A DNA stretch of 64,000 nucleotides from Brevundimonas vesicularis NBRC 12165 (GTDB taxonomy: Bacteria > Pseudomonadota > Alphaproteobacteria > Caulobacterales > Caulobacteraceae), in assembly GCF_001592205.1 (NCBI RefSeq), contig NZ_BCWM01000004.1, positions 124,001-188,000 on the forward strand, in the 5' to 3' direction. Position numbers and translations under genes: made by a program. The notes below the pieces were generated by a model. It did no database searches, had not been told where the DNA came from, and saw only the letters and a program-made list of their open reading frames with translations. Positions 8,897 to 18,257 of the stretch are shown here, in pieces. How positions within the stretch are numbered: the stretch's first letter is position 1; every line of letters begins with the position of its first letter.

Positions 8897-9439
8897 TCAT
8901 CGGCCCAGCCCCATGAGGACGATGGCGGCGCCGAAGGCGGCGATCGTGGAAGCGCCGGTAAGGGCCATGCCGAAGGCCCTGGCCGCCGCGCCCCGGGCAT
9001 AACCGTGGGCGAACAACACGCGGCCGATCAGATAGAGGGCGACCAGCACCGGCAGCACGACCATCTCCTCGCCGCGCAGCACGGTGGCGAGCACCAGGTG
9101 GGCGCCCACCGCCAGGACCGTCTGCTCCAGGGTGTTCTGAAGCACGGCGGCAGGCACGGCGAGCCTCGAGCTGGGCGCCGCATAGGCGGAACCCGGCCGG
9201 TCGGCGTCGGACCGGAACCGGATGCTCGCCACGGCCCTCAAACAACCGGCGAGCCACAGGAAAACGAGGAGGTCCGCCTTCAGGGCGTAGGCCAGCCGAT
9301 CAGCTGTCGCCATGTCCGGCGCGGCGCCCAGGAGACGTGGCGAAAGCCATAGCCAAGCTGACGCCACCGCCGCAGCGGTGATGAGAATCGCCAACCCCGA
9401 ACGGACGGCGATCGCCTTCTGTTCGGCGGAAAAGGTCAT
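8897..9439 (-). CDS. MAPEG-family membrane protein
   Basis: 180 residues with four or five hydrophobic helices. VLQNTLEQTVLAVGAHL matches the MAPEG block (RNTLEQ-type), and the YLIGRVLFAHGYARGAAARAFG helix is also typical. MAPEG proteins include glutathione-dependent transferases and peroxidases of the inner membrane; the role here is unknown. Its ATG overlaps the lspA stop (ATGA), and merR follows 54 bp later, so it sits inside a metal-regulated operon. Confidence 0.75.
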   Translation of the reverse strand: MTFSAEQKAIAVRSGLAILITAAAVASAWLWLSPRLLGAAPDMATADRLAYALKADLLVFLWLAGCLRAVASIRFRSDADRPGSAYAAPSSRLAVPAAVLQNTLEQTVLAVGAHLVLATVLRGEEMVVLPVLVALYLIGRVLFAHGYARGAAARAFGMALTGASTIAAFGAAIVLMGLGR

Positions 9440-9960
9440 CGCGCCGCCCGTCCCAGGGTCGACGTCGCCGGGCGGCCGTCCGAGCCCCGGACGGTCAGGA
9501 GGAGCAGCGCCACGCCGCAAACAATGGCCGCATCGGCGAGGTTGAAGGTCGGCCAGTGCGCGTCGCCCCAATGAAGATCGATGAAATCCGTCACCGCGCC
9601 GGAGCGCAGACGATCGAGCAGGTTCCCGAGCGCTCCACCGGCGATGAGGCTCGCCGCGACCGCCGTGACGGCGCTTCGCGTACGCCAGATCCAGGTCAGC
9701 AGGACGCCGATGATCAGGAATGCCACGGCGCTCAGGGCCCATCGTCCCACCGCGCCCGAGTCTGCGAACAGGCCAAAGGTGACGCCGGGATTGAATCCCA
9801 AACGCAGCGCGAGGAACGGCGTGAGGTCCACCGGGCTCTCGAGTCGGGCGCGAGCCGCGGCCTTGGCGGCCTGATCCAGAGCGGCGATCAGCATGAAGAA
9901 CGAGAAGGCGATCGCCCGCATGCGGCTGGGACCGCGTCGCGACGGGTGCATCGTGATCAT
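9436..9960 (-). CDS. lspA: LspA-like signal peptidase II (PbrC-type, metal operon copy)
   Basis: 174 residues with four membrane helices and the lipoprotein signal peptidase blocks: FNPGVTFGLF, GGALGNLLDRLRSGAVTDFID (first catalytic Asp region) and WPTFNLADAAIVCG (second catalytic Asp). Extra lspA copies in lead/zinc resistance operons are known as pbrC and are thought to take part in metal sequestration. The gene is first in the minus-strand operon and is directly preceded by a MerR-type promoter (9985-10015), so this is a metal-induced copy rather than the housekeeping gene. Confidence 0.88.
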   Translation of the reverse strand: MITMHPSRRGPSRMRAIAFSFFMLIAALDQAAKAAARARLESPVDLTPFLALRLGFNPGVTFGLFADSGAVGRWALSAVAFLIIGVLLTWIWRTRSAVTAVAASLIAGGALGNLLDRLRSGAVTDFIDLHWGDAHWPTFNLADAAIVCGVALLLLTVRGSDGRPATSTLGRAAR

Positions 9961-9984
9961 GAGGCCTCCTGTGGATTTCGTCCG

Positions 9985-10015
9985 ATTGTGCGTCCTCTAG
10001 CTACTAGAGGATCAA
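9985..10015 (-). promoter_or_regulatory. MerR-type promoter/operator for lspA-MAPEG-merR
   Basis: Read on the minus strand: -35 TTGATC (10015-10010), exactly 19 bp, then -10 CACAAT (9990-9985). The spacer contains a perfect dyad, CCTCTAG-TAG-CTAGAGG (10010-9994). The over-long 19-bp spacer with a central dyad is the hallmark of promoters activated by MerR proteins through DNA untwisting. The lspA start is 25 bp downstream of the -10. Confidence 0.8.
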
Positions 10016-10065
10016 GTCGGTTCCGCCAAACCGCGTCTTTTTGGGCGAGGCATCCATTTTTGTTC

Positions 10066-10096
10066 TTGATCCTCGAGCGACTGGAGGATGCATTCT
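10066..10096 (+). promoter_or_regulatory. Second MerR-type promoter/operator, for the CDF exporter
   Basis: Plus strand: -35 TTGATC (10066-10071), 19-bp spacer, -10 CATTCT (10091-10096). The dyad CCTCGAG-CGA-CTGGAGG (10071-10087) matches the lspA-side operator at 12 of 14 arm positions. The exporter ATG is 22 bp further on. Two copies of one operator, pointing apart, suggest that a single MerR protein controls both operons. Confidence 0.78.
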
Positions 10097-10117
10097 CGTG
10101 GTGAAAGGCGGACTTCG

Positions 10118-10768
10118 ATGACTGACTCCCTCTCGTCCCCCGAACCGGCGGCCGCCGGCTGCGGCTGCGGCGCGGCCGTCAAGTTCGACGGCGCCACGCC
10201 GGCCTATCGCCGCATCCTGATGGCGGTGATCGCTATCAACGGCGCCGCCTTCCTGGCCATCGCCGGCGGCGCGGCCCTGCAGGGCTCGGCCTCGCTGGGT
10301 GCCAACGCCCTCGACTTCCTGGCCGACGCCGCCACCTACGGCATCAGCCTGGCCGTGATCGGGCGCTCGGTCGCCGTGAGATCCGGGGCCGCCATCATCA
10401 AGGGCGCCAGCCTCGCGGCGCTGGCGCTGTTCATCCTTGGCTACGCGATCTGGCGGGCGACCTCGGGGGCGCCCCCGGAAGGCGTCGTCATCACCGGCCT
10501 GGGCGCCCTGGGCTTTTTCGCCAACGCCCTGGCCGCGCTGCTGCTGGTCCGCCATCGCGAAGGCGACGCCAATGTCCGTTCGGTCTGGCTGTGCACGCGC
10601 AACGACCTGATCCAGAGCCTGGTGGTCGCGGCCACGGGCGTGGCCGTCTGGTTGACCGCCTCTCGCTGGCCCGACCTGATCGCCGGCGCGATCCTGGCGG
10701 TGGTCTTCCTGCAATCCGGCTGGTCGATCATTCGTCAGTCCCGCGAAGAACTGAAGGCCGCCGCGTGA
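10118..10768 (+). CDS. CDF-type cation exporter lacking the cytoplasmic domain
   Basis: 216 residues, about six membrane helices, ending right after the last one; the usual C-terminal CDF dimer domain is absent. The N-terminus carries a Cys cluster (GCGCGAA, about residues 13-19) that could bind soft metals. SLGANALDFLADAATYGISL and VWLCTRNDLIQSLVV match the Asp-containing helices of the short cation transporters often found in czc/cad clusters. Driven by the MerR-type promoter just upstream; its stop overlaps the next GTG start (GTGA). Confidence 0.82.
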   Translation: MTDSLSSPEPAAAGCGCGAAVKFDGATPAYRRILMAVIAINGAAFLAIAGGAALQGSASLGANALDFLADAATYGISLAVIGRSVAVRSGAAIIKGASLAALALFILGYAIWRATSGAPPEGVVITGLGALGFFANALAALLLVRHREGDANVRSVWLCTRNDLIQSLVVAATGVAVWLTASRWPDLIAGAILAVVFLQSGWSIIRQSREELKAAA

Positions 10769-11415
10769 CCGCGAACTTCACCCCCGCGCTCGGCCATACA
10801 GCCCTGAGCGGGCTGTATGATCCGGCCATCGCGCTTTTGACCCGGGAACCGCTGTGGCGGAGCCGCCTTCTCGAACAGGTGGCTCCGTCCCCTGGCGAGA
10901 CGATCATCGATCTTGGATGTGGAACCGGCTCATTCGCGATCGCCATGGCGAACCGGGCGCCGGACGCGCGCATCTTCGGCCTCGATCCCGACGGCGACAT
11001 CCTCAGGCGGGCCGAGACGAAGACGGCCGCTGCAGGTCAGGCCGTCCGTTTCATCCAGGGGTTTTCGCGCGATGTGGCGGCGCTCCTGGGCGAGGACGCC
11101 GCCGACAAGGTGGTCTCCAGCTTGGTCTTCCATCAGCTGCCCATGGCCGAGAAGCGAGCGGGCCTCGCCGCGAGCCTGCGGGCGCTCAAGCCGGGCGGAA
11201 CGCTGCATGTCGCGGACTACGGCCGCCAGTCGGGTGCGATGCGCGTGCTCTTCCGCCTGGTGCAGTCTCTGGACGGCTACGAAAACACCCAACCGAACGC
11301 CGACGGCGTTCTGCCTACGCTGATGGCCGAGGCCGGCTTCACACAGGTTCAAGTGCTCGATGTCATCCCGACCGCCACCGGATCCATCTCTCTGTATCGG
11401 GCGGTGCGACGATGA
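10765..11415 (+). CDS. Class I SAM-dependent methyltransferase
   Basis: 216 residues with GTG start overlapping the exporter stop. Motif I IIDLGCGTGSFAIAMA (about residues 48-63), the acidic end of strand 2 (FGLDPDGDIL), VVSSLVFHQLP and LKPGGTLHVADYG are the Rossmann methyltransferase blocks. No ArsM-type Cys set is seen, so I do not assign arsenite as substrate. Its place inside a metal-induced operon suggests a role in metal or metalloid stress, but the substrate is unknown. Confidence 0.8.
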   Translation: MTANFTPALGHTALSGLYDPAIALLTREPLWRSRLLEQVAPSPGETIIDLGCGTGSFAIAMANRAPDARIFGLDPDGDILRRAETKTAAAGQAVRFIQGFSRDVAALLGEDAADKVVSSLVFHQLPMAEKRAGLAASLRALKPGGTLHVADYGRQSGAMRVLFRLVQSLDGYENTQPNADGVLPTLMAEAGFTQVQVLDVIPTATGSISLYRAVRR

Positions 11416-11813
11416 GGCGATTGATGTCGCGGCGCACCGTGTTATGGGACGGCATGGGGTTTCCCTCGACTAGGCATGGGTGGATGGCGGCGCTGCTCGC
11501 GTCGTTCCTGGCCCTGTTCGTCCTGGTTTCCGCAGCCGACGCCTTCGCCTGCGCACCCGAGACCGGAAGCTTGCAAGGCCTGGCCGCGTCGGACGTCGTC
11601 GCTGTGTCCGATACAGGTCACGGCGAACGCAAGGACGCAGCAGGTCAGGTCGCCTGCGCCCACGGCCATTGCCACCATTGCGGCATTACCGCGCCGCCGG
11701 CGATTGACGACATGAGGTCGATGGCCCTCGATCGCGCGCCCTTGGCGCCATCGCTCGATCAGGCGCCGGCCTCCCGGATGCCCGCCGGTCCCATGCGCCC
11801 GCCCAGAACCTGA
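11412..11813 (+). CDS. Small secreted Cys/His-rich protein upstream of czcCBA
   Basis: Up to 133 residues. The ATG at 11412 overlaps the methyltransferase stop (ATGA); starts at 11424 and 11454 are also possible. One hydrophobic segment (MAALLASFLALFVLVSAADAFA) serves as signal peptide or anchor. After it come scattered Cys and His residues, above all CAHGHCHHCG, a likely metal-binding patch. Similar small periplasmic proteins (CopL-like or DUF2946-like) often precede metal efflux operons. Exact family not certain. Confidence 0.6.
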   Translation: MRRLMSRRTVLWDGMGFPSTRHGWMAALLASFLALFVLVSAADAFACAPETGSLQGLAASDVVAVSDTGHGERKDAAGQVACAHGHCHHCGITAPPAIDDMRSMALDRAPLAPSLDQAPASRMPAGPMRPPRT

Positions 11814-11866
11814 CGTGACCTCGCGTTCGCGCGCGCCCTTCACGTCAACCTTCCGGGACATGAGAC

Positions 11867-13123
11867 ATGCCATCCCCTATTCGCCGCTTGCCGCCTTTCG
11901 CGGTCGGCTGCGCTGTGGTCGCCCTGACGACCGCCTTGACCGGCCCGGCCTGGGCCGATCCCGCGCCATCCTTCCGGACCCTGCTTGAGCGCATAGGGGC
12001 CAGCCCCTCCGCGGCCGAGGCCGACGCCTTGCTCGAAGCGGCCGAGGCCCGGGTGCGCCAGGCGCGCGTGCGGCCCAACCCGACCGCCGCCCTCGAGGCG
12101 GAGAACGCCTTCGGCAGCGGTCCCTTTTCCGGCTACGACAACGCCGAGACCACGCTCTCGCTCACCCAGGACCTCGAACTGTGGGGCCGGCGCGGCGCCC
12201 GGGTCGAGGTGGCGCGGGCGGAGGCCGGAACGGCTTCGCTGCGTCGCGATCAGGCGGTCGTCGACGCCGCCGGACGGCTCGCACTCGCCTACGCCGAAGC
12301 GGAAGCCGCCGAGCGGCGCTTCGCCCTGGCCGAGGAGGCGCTCAGCCTGACCATCGCGGACGCCCGCGCCGCCCTGGTGCTCGTGGAGGAGGGACGCGAG
12401 CCCATGCTGCGCGGCATCCAGGCCGAGAGCGAGGCGGCGGCGGCCCGCGCGACCCGTGACGAGGCGCAGGCCGAGCGGGACGCGGCGTTCGCCCGCCTGA
12501 CGGCTGTCGCGATGCTGCCCGCGCCGGTCACCTCGATCGTCGACAGCCTGCTGGACGACGCGCCGACCCGGACGGCCATCGAAGCCGCTCCCGGGGCGCC
12601 GGCCGTTCGCGTCGCCGAGGCCGAACGCGAAGCGGCCGAACGGCGGATCGCCGTCGAGCGAGTGCGCGCGCGGCCCGATGTCAGCGCCAGCGTCGGCGTT
12701 CGGCGTTACGAAGCCGAGGATGCGACAGCGCTGACCTTCGGCATCAGCATGCCGCTGCCCCTGTTCGACCGGAACCGCGGCAATATCGACGCGGCCCAGG
12801 CCGAGTTCCGCGCCGCGGACGCCCGCCTGGCCGGCGCGCGCCAGGAGGCCGAGGCCGACGGTCAGGCCGCGGTCGCCCGGCTGAACGCCTCGGTGAGCCG
12901 CGTCGCGGCCGCCGACGCCGGCGTGACCTCATCCGAGGAAGCCTATCGCCTGTCCCGGATCGGCTTCGAGGCCGGCCGCATCTCGCAACTGGAGCTGCGC
13001 GGAACCCGCGCCGCCCTCATCACCGCCCGCAACGCCGCCGTCGACGCCCGCCTGGCGCGCGTCCGCGCCGAAATCGATCTCGCGCGCCTGCAAGCGCGCG
13101 CACCCTTCGGAGGGGTCCAATAA
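11867..13123 (+). CDS. czcC: CzcC-type outer-membrane factor (TolC family)
   Basis: 418 residues. Signal peptide (PFAVGCAVVALTTALTGPAWA), then two long Ala/Glu/Arg-rich coiled-coil repeats of the outer-membrane efflux family, with the repeat joints NPTAALEAENAFGSG.. and RARPDVSASVGVRR. Forms the outer-membrane channel of the tripartite RND pump with the next two genes. Its stop overlaps the czcB start (TAATG), which supports coupled translation. Confidence 0.9.
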   Translation: MPSPIRRLPPFAVGCAVVALTTALTGPAWADPAPSFRTLLERIGASPSAAEADALLEAAEARVRQARVRPNPTAALEAENAFGSGPFSGYDNAETTLSLTQDLELWGRRGARVEVARAEAGTASLRRDQAVVDAAGRLALAYAEAEAAERRFALAEEALSLTIADARAALVLVEEGREPMLRGIQAESEAAAARATRDEAQAERDAAFARLTAVAMLPAPVTSIVDSLLDDAPTRTAIEAAPGAPAVRVAEAEREAAERRIAVERVRARPDVSASVGVRRYEAEDATALTFGISMPLPLFDRNRGNIDAAQAEFRAADARLAGARQEAEADGQAAVARLNASVSRVAAADAGVTSSEEAYRLSRIGFEAGRISQLELRGTRAALITARNAAVDARLARVRAEIDLARLQARAPFGGVQ

Positions 13124-14310
13124 TGCGCAAGCCGCAATCCAACAGAACGCTGCTCATTGGCGGCGTCGCCGCCGTCGTCCTGCTCGGAGGCGGCGGGCTG
13201 TTCCTGGCTCTCAATCGCGACGCGCGGCCGGCCGCCGAGGGCGAGGCCGGTCACGCGGAAGAGGAGGGGCACGCGGAAGGCGAGGGCGCCGAGGCCCCCG
13301 AAGGCGTCGTGGCGCTCACGGCCGAACAGATCCGCGCCGCCGGCATCGCCGTGGTCGCCGTCGGCGCCGGCGGCGGGTCAGAGACCCGGCTGGCGGGACG
13401 CGTCGAGCCCATGGTCGATGCGCGCGCCGCCGTGGCCGCCTCGGTCGGCGGCCGGGTCGAGCGCGTGCTCGTCGCGCCGGGGCAGTCCGTGCGCGCCGGT
13501 CAGGCCCTCGCCACATTGGTCAGCGGCGACGCCGCGACCTTCCGCGCCGACGCCGACGCGGCGGTGGCGCAGGCCGAAGCCGCGCGCCAGGCCTATCACC
13601 GCGATCGCAACCTGGCCGACCAGGGCGTGGTGGCCCGGCAGGAGGTGGAGACCTCCCGAGCCCAGTCGCTCAGCGCCGAGGCGTCGGCGCGCGCCGCCCG
13701 CGCCAGGGCTTCGGCGGCCGGATCGCCAAACGCTTCGGGACGGCTGAGCGTGACCAGCCCGATTTCGGGCGTCGTCACCTCGGTGCAGGTCGGCCCCGGA
13801 GGCTTTGTCCCCCAGGGCGGCGTCGTCGCCGAGGTCACCAACCCCGCGCGGATTGAACTGGTCTTCAACGCGCCGCCGGCTCTGGCCGCCCAGGTCCGCG
13901 CCGGATCGCGCCTGAGGGCGACCGGGCCCAACGGGGAATTCGAAGCCGTCGTCACCGGCGTGGCGCCCGGCGCCGGCGCCGAGAGCGGCGCGACGATCAT
14001 TCGCGCCCGGCCGTCGGGCGTGTCGCTGCCGCCGACGGGATCCGCCGTCACCGGCGCCATCGTTACGGGCGATGCCGTCCCCGGCGGCCTGACGGTCCCC
14101 AGCGAAGCCGTGCAGACCATCGAAGGCGCGACGGTCGTGTTCGTTCAGGTCCAGGGCGGCTTCCGGGCCGTCCCGGTGCTGGCCGGTCGTCAGGCGGGAG
14201 GGCGCACGGAGATCCTGCGCGGCCTCGACGAGGGTGAACGCATCGCCGCCGCCAACGCCTTTCTCTTGAAAGCCGAACTCGCCAAGGGCGAGGCCGGCGA
14301 TGACGACTGA
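13123..14310 (+). CDS. czcB: CzcB-type periplasmic adaptor (membrane fusion protein)
   Basis: 395 residues. An N-terminal membrane anchor (LLIGGVAAVVLLGGGGLFLAL) is followed by a Glu/His-rich stretch (GHAEEEGHAEGEGAE) that may bind metal in the periplasm. Then come the lipoyl halves (VGGRVERVLVAPGQSVRAGQ and SPISGVVTSVQVGPGGFV) around a helical hairpin, and a beta-barrel. Links CzcA to CzcC. Standard length and place for an HME-RND adaptor. Confidence 0.92.
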   Translation: MRKPQSNRTLLIGGVAAVVLLGGGGLFLALNRDARPAAEGEAGHAEEEGHAEGEGAEAPEGVVALTAEQIRAAGIAVVAVGAGGGSETRLAGRVEPMVDARAAVAASVGGRVERVLVAPGQSVRAGQALATLVSGDAATFRADADAAVAQAEAARQAYHRDRNLADQGVVARQEVETSRAQSLSAEASARAARARASAAGSPNASGRLSVTSPISGVVTSVQVGPGGFVPQGGVVAEVTNPARIELVFNAPPALAAQVRAGSRLRATGPNGEFEAVVTGVAPGAGAESGATIIRARPSGVSLPPTGSAVTGAIVTGDAVPGGLTVPSEAVQTIEGATVVFVQVQGGFRAVPVLAGRQAGGRTEILRGLDEGERIAAANAFLLKAELAKGEAGDDD

Positions 14311-14318
14311 GGCGCGGC

Positions 14319-17300
14319 ATGTTCAAATCCATCATTGAAGCCTCGGTGCGCTTCCGCTGGTTCGTTGTGTTGGCGACCGCGCTGGTCGCCGCGCTCGGTC
14401 TGTTCGAACTGACCAAGCTGCCGATCGACGCCGTTCCGGACATCACCAACCGGCAGGTCCAGATCACCACCGTCGCCCCGGCGCTCGCGCCGGAACAGAT
14501 CGAGCGGCAGGTCACCTATCCGCTCGAGACGGCCATGGCCGGCATTCCCGGACTGACCAGCACTCGCTCGTTGAGCCGCAACGGCTTCAGCCAGATCACG
14601 GTCATCTTCACCGACCAGACGGACATCTATTTCGCGCGCCAGCAGGTGGCCGAACGCCTCGCCCAGGCGCGCGAAAGCATGCCCGAGGGCGTGGAGCCGG
14701 CATTGGCGCCGATCACCACCGGCCTCGGCGAGGTCCTGATGTGGACCGTGGACTATCTGCCGTTCAACAGCCGCAACCTCGCCCGGCCGGGACAACCCGG
14801 CTGGCAGCCAGGCGGCGTCTACCTGACCCCCGAGGGGGAGCGGTTGACCACGCCCGAGGCGCGCGCCACCTACCTGCGCACTGTTCAGGACTGGATCGTC
14901 GCGCCGCAGATGCGGACGACGCCCGGGCTCGCCGGCGTCGACACCATCGGCGGCTATGTGAAGGAATACGCCGTCCGCCCCGACGCCGCCCGCCTGTCAG
15001 CGTATGGGCTGGGGCTGGGCGACCTCGTCACGGCCCTGGAGCGGGCCAACACCCAGGCCGGAGCCGGCTACGTCCAGCGCGGCGGCGAGGCGCTGACCGT
15101 CCGGACCGACGCCCTGGCCTCCACCGTCGAGGATCTTGCCCAGGCCCCGGTCGTCAACCGGGGCGGCCTGGTGGTGCGCGTCGCCGATGTGGCGACGGTC
15201 GAGGTCGGGCAAGCTCCGCGGCTGGGCGGCGCGAGCCGCGATGGCCACGAGTCGGTGCTCGGCACGGCCTTGATGATCGCCGGCGGCAACAGCCGCACCG
15301 TGGCCCAGGCCGCCGGAGAGCGCCTCGAGGAGGTGCGCGAGACCCTGCCCCCCGGGATCGAGGCGATGACCGTGCTCGACCGAAGCGCCCTGGTGAACTC
15401 CACCATCGGCACGGTGGCGCGCAATCTGACCGAAGGCGCCCTGCTCGTCATCGTCGTGCTGTTCCTGCTGCTGGGGAACCTGCGGGCGGCGAGCATCACC
15501 GCCCTGATGATCCCGATCAGCTTCCTGTTCGCCGTCATCGGCATGAACCGCTTCGGCATCAGCGGAAACCTGATGAGCCTCGGCGCCCTCGACTTCGGCC
15601 TGATGGTCGACGGGGCGGTGGTGGTGGTGGAGAATACCCTGCTGATGATGACCCGGCGGCGCGCGGAATTGGGCCGCATGCTCAGCCGTCACGAACGACT
15701 GGACGTCGCCATGGCCGCGGCCCGGCAGATGGTGAAGCCGGCCGCCTTCGGCCAGCTGATCATTCTGCTGGTCTTCACCCCCCTGCTGATGCTCGAGGGC
15801 GTGGAGGGTAAGACCTTCATTCCCATGGGGGCGACCGTCATGCTCGCCCTGGTCGGCGCCTTCATCTTCTCCTTCACCTTCGTCCCGGCCATGACTGCGC
15901 TGCTGGTACGCGACCCGAAAAGCGCCCACCTCGACGCCAACGACCGCGTGCAGGAGCACGAAACCTGCGTCCTGCGCTTCGCCCGCCGCTGGATCCAACC
16001 CGCGATCAGCGCCGCCGTAGACAAGCCCCGTGTCGTGCTCGCCTCGGCCCTGGGCGCCTTGGTCGTCGGCAGTCTGGCCTTCGCCACCCTCGGCCGGGAG
16101 TTCATTCCCACCCTCGATGAGGGCGATATCGCCATGCAGGCCCTGCGGGTGCCGTCCGCTTCGCTGGACCAGTCCTTGGCTATGCAGATGGCCCTCGAGC
16201 GGGTCGTCAAGGCCCAGCCCGAGGTGGAGACGGTGTTCTCGCGCACCGGCACGGCGGAGGCCGCCGTCGATCCCATGCCGCGTAACATCTCCGACAGCGT
16301 GATCATCCTCAAGGACCGAGGCGACTGGCCAGACCCGGGCCTCGAAAAGGAGGCGCTCATCGAGCGCATTGAGGAGGCGGTTAGTCAGCAGATCGGCAAT
16401 AATTTCGAGTTCAGCCAGCCGATCGAACTGCGCTTCAACGAACTGATCTCCGGCGTCCGGACCGATTTGGCGGTGCTGGTCTACGGCGACGACTTCGACA
16501 CCCTGCAGAGGGTCGGCGAGCAGGTGGCTCGCGCATTGGAGGAAACACCGGGTTCCGCCGACGTTCGAGTGGAACAGGCGTCGGGGTTGCCGACGCTGAC
16601 GGTCAGCGTCGACCGCTTCGCGGCGGCCAACTACGGCCTGTCGGCGGCGGACGTCTCGGAGGCGGTCTCCACCGCCATCGGCGGAACAGAGGCTGGACGC
16701 ATCTTCGAAGGGGATCGGCGCTTCGACGTTGTCGTCCGTCTGCCCGAGGCGACCCGCAACGATCCAACCAGCCTGGCCGCCCTGCCGATCGTCTCCTCGA
16801 GCGGCGTGGTGGTGCCCCTGTCCTCGGTGGCGCGCATCCAGACCGCCGAGGGGCCCAACCAGATCAGCCGCGACAACGGCAGTCGGCGCATGGTGGTGCA
16901 GGCCAACGTCCGCGGCCGGGATCTCGGCGGTTTCGTCACGGATGCGCAGACGCGGGTGGAGCGGATCGATCTTCCGCCGGGCGTCCGGCTCGATTGGGGC
17001 GGTCAGTTCGAGAATCTCAAGCGCGCCGAACAGCGTCTGGGCCTCGTGGTTCCGATCGTATTCATCCTCATCGGGGTCCTGCTTTTCATGGCCCTCGGCT
17101 CATTCGCTGAAGCCGGTCTGGTGTTCGCCTGCGTCCCGCTCGCCTTGGTCGGCGGGGCCCTGGCGCTGCTCTTGCGCGGCATGCCCTTCTCCGTCTCGGC
17201 GGCGGTCGGCTTCATCGCCGTCTCGGGGGTGGCGACCCTGAATGGCCTGGTGCTGATGCAGGCCATCCGCGAGCGGCTGACGGCGGGCCTGGCGCCGCGT

Positions 17301-17540
17301 GAGGCCGCGATCGAAGGGGCGTCCAGCCGCCTGCGGGCGGTTCTGACCACCGCCCTGGTGGCCATCGTGGGCTTTATTCCCATGGCCATCGCCCACGGGG
17401 CCGGGGCCGAGGTCCAGAAACCATTGGCCACAGTGGTCATCGGGGGCCTTTTGACGGCGACTGCGTTGACACTGCTGGTGTTGCCCACCTTCGCCGCCAA
17501 GGCGGTGAAGCATCGCAAGGCGGAAGGGATCGAGGATTGA
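14319..17540 (+). CDS. czcA: CzcA-type heavy-metal RND efflux pump
   Basis: 1073 residues, the proton-driven inner-membrane pump. Twelve helices and two large periplasmic loops are seen. Helix 4 reads LDFGLMVDGAVVVVEN, the D-F-G-x-x-x-D-G-A-V-V form found in Zn/Co/Cd/Ni exporters; monovalent Cu/Ag pumps such as CusA have a different version. The N-terminus (RFRWFVVLATALVAALGLFELTKLPIDAVPDITN) and the C-terminal helices are complete. Last part of czcCBA; the following CDF start overlaps its stop. Confidence 0.95.
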   Translation: MFKSIIEASVRFRWFVVLATALVAALGLFELTKLPIDAVPDITNRQVQITTVAPALAPEQIERQVTYPLETAMAGIPGLTSTRSLSRNGFSQITVIFTDQTDIYFARQQVAERLAQARESMPEGVEPALAPITTGLGEVLMWTVDYLPFNSRNLARPGQPGWQPGGVYLTPEGERLTTPEARATYLRTVQDWIVAPQMRTTPGLAGVDTIGGYVKEYAVRPDAARLSAYGLGLGDLVTALERANTQAGAGYVQRGGEALTVRTDALASTVEDLAQAPVVNRGGLVVRVADVATVEVGQAPRLGGASRDGHESVLGTALMIAGGNSRTVAQAAGERLEEVRETLPPGIEAMTVLDRSALVNSTIGTVARNLTEGALLVIVVLFLLLGNLRAASITALMIPISFLFAVIGMNRFGISGNLMSLGALDFGLMVDGAVVVVENTLLMMTRRRAELGRMLSRHERLDVAMAAARQMVKPAAFGQLIILLVFTPLLMLEGVEGKTFIPMGATVMLALVGAFIFSFTFVPAMTALLVRDPKSAHLDANDRVQEHETCVLRFARRWIQPAISAAVDKPRVVLASALGALVVGSLAFATLGREFIPTLDEGDIAMQALRVPSASLDQSLAMQMALERVVKAQPEVETVFSRTGTAEAAVDPMPRNISDSVIILKDRGDWPDPGLEKEALIERIEEAVSQQIGNNFEFSQPIELRFNELISGVRTDLAVLVYGDDFDTLQRVGEQVARALEETPGSADVRVEQASGLPTLTVSVDRFAAANYGLSAADVSEAVSTAIGGTEAGRIFEGDRRFDVVVRLPEATRNDPTSLAALPIVSSSGVVVPLSSVARIQTAEGPNQISRDNGSRRMVVQANVRGRDLGGFVTDAQTRVERIDLPPGVRLDWGGQFENLKRAEQRLGLVVPIVFILIGVLLFMALGSFAEAGLVFACVPLALVGGALALLLRGMPFSVSAAVGFIAVSGVATLNGLVLMQAIRERLTAGLAPREAAIEGASSRLRAVLTTALVAIVGFIPMAIAHGAGAEVQKPLATVVIGGLLTATALTLLVLPTFAAKAVKHRKAEGIED

Positions 17541-18139
17541 TGAGCGAACGAGACGAGACGGAAGGCGTCCAGCGCCGCACCCTGCTGGTGGTGTTGATCC
17601 TCAACGCCGCCCTGTTTGTAGGGCTCGGGATCGGCGGCTTGCTCGCCGATTCCAGCGCTCTGCTGGCCAATGCCCTGGACAATGCGTCTGACTCCGCCGT
17701 CTACCTCATCAGCTTTCTGGCGGTGGGCCGCGCCCTGATCTGGAAGACCCGCGCCGCCCGGGCCTCCGGAATCCTGCTGCTGATCTTCGCTGCGGGCGTC
17801 CTGCTGGACGTGCTGAGACGAACGCTGATGGGGACGGAGCCCATAGGCTGGACGATGATGGGCATGGCGGTGGTCGCCGCCATCGTGAACCTGGTGTGCC
17901 TGGAACTGATCCGGCGCCAACGCAGCGAGGATGTGAACATGAAGGCCGCCGAGACCTTCAGCTTCAACGATTTCGCCTCCAACGGCGGCATCCTGATCGC
18001 GGGTGGCCTGGTCCTGTGGCTGGATCAGTCCTGGCCGGATCTGGTCGTGGGCCTAATCGTGGCCGGCATCGCCGTGAAGGGCGGCGTCGACATCCTCCGC
18101 GACTCCCGGGCCGAAACGAGAGCGGGGGAAGAAGCCTGA
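17540..18139 (+). CDS. Second CDF-type cation exporter, short form
   Basis: 199 residues with six predicted helices and, like the gene at 10118, no cytoplasmic CDF domain. SSALLANALDNASDSAVYLISF and AETFSFNDFASNGGILIAGG carry the Asp/Asn residues of the transport site. The ATG overlaps the czcA TGA (TGATG), making it the fourth gene of the czc operon. Probably a helper in moving divalent metals to the periplasm for CzcCBA (inference). Confidence 0.8.
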   Translation: MSERDETEGVQRRTLLVVLILNAALFVGLGIGGLLADSSALLANALDNASDSAVYLISFLAVGRALIWKTRAARASGILLLIFAAGVLLDVLRRTLMGTEPIGWTMMGMAVVAAIVNLVCLELIRRQRSEDVNMKAAETFSFNDFASNGGILIAGGLVLWLDQSWPDLVVGLIVAGIAVKGGVDILRDSRAETRAGEEA

Positions 18140-18257
18140 GTGACGACGGCGGCTACGCCCATGATCACACGGCCGGGGCCAAAGCCCGGGTCGGTGGCGA
18201 AGTGAGCGGCCCGCGCTGATAACCATTCCTTGCCCCGTTGCGGACTAGGCTGCGCCC

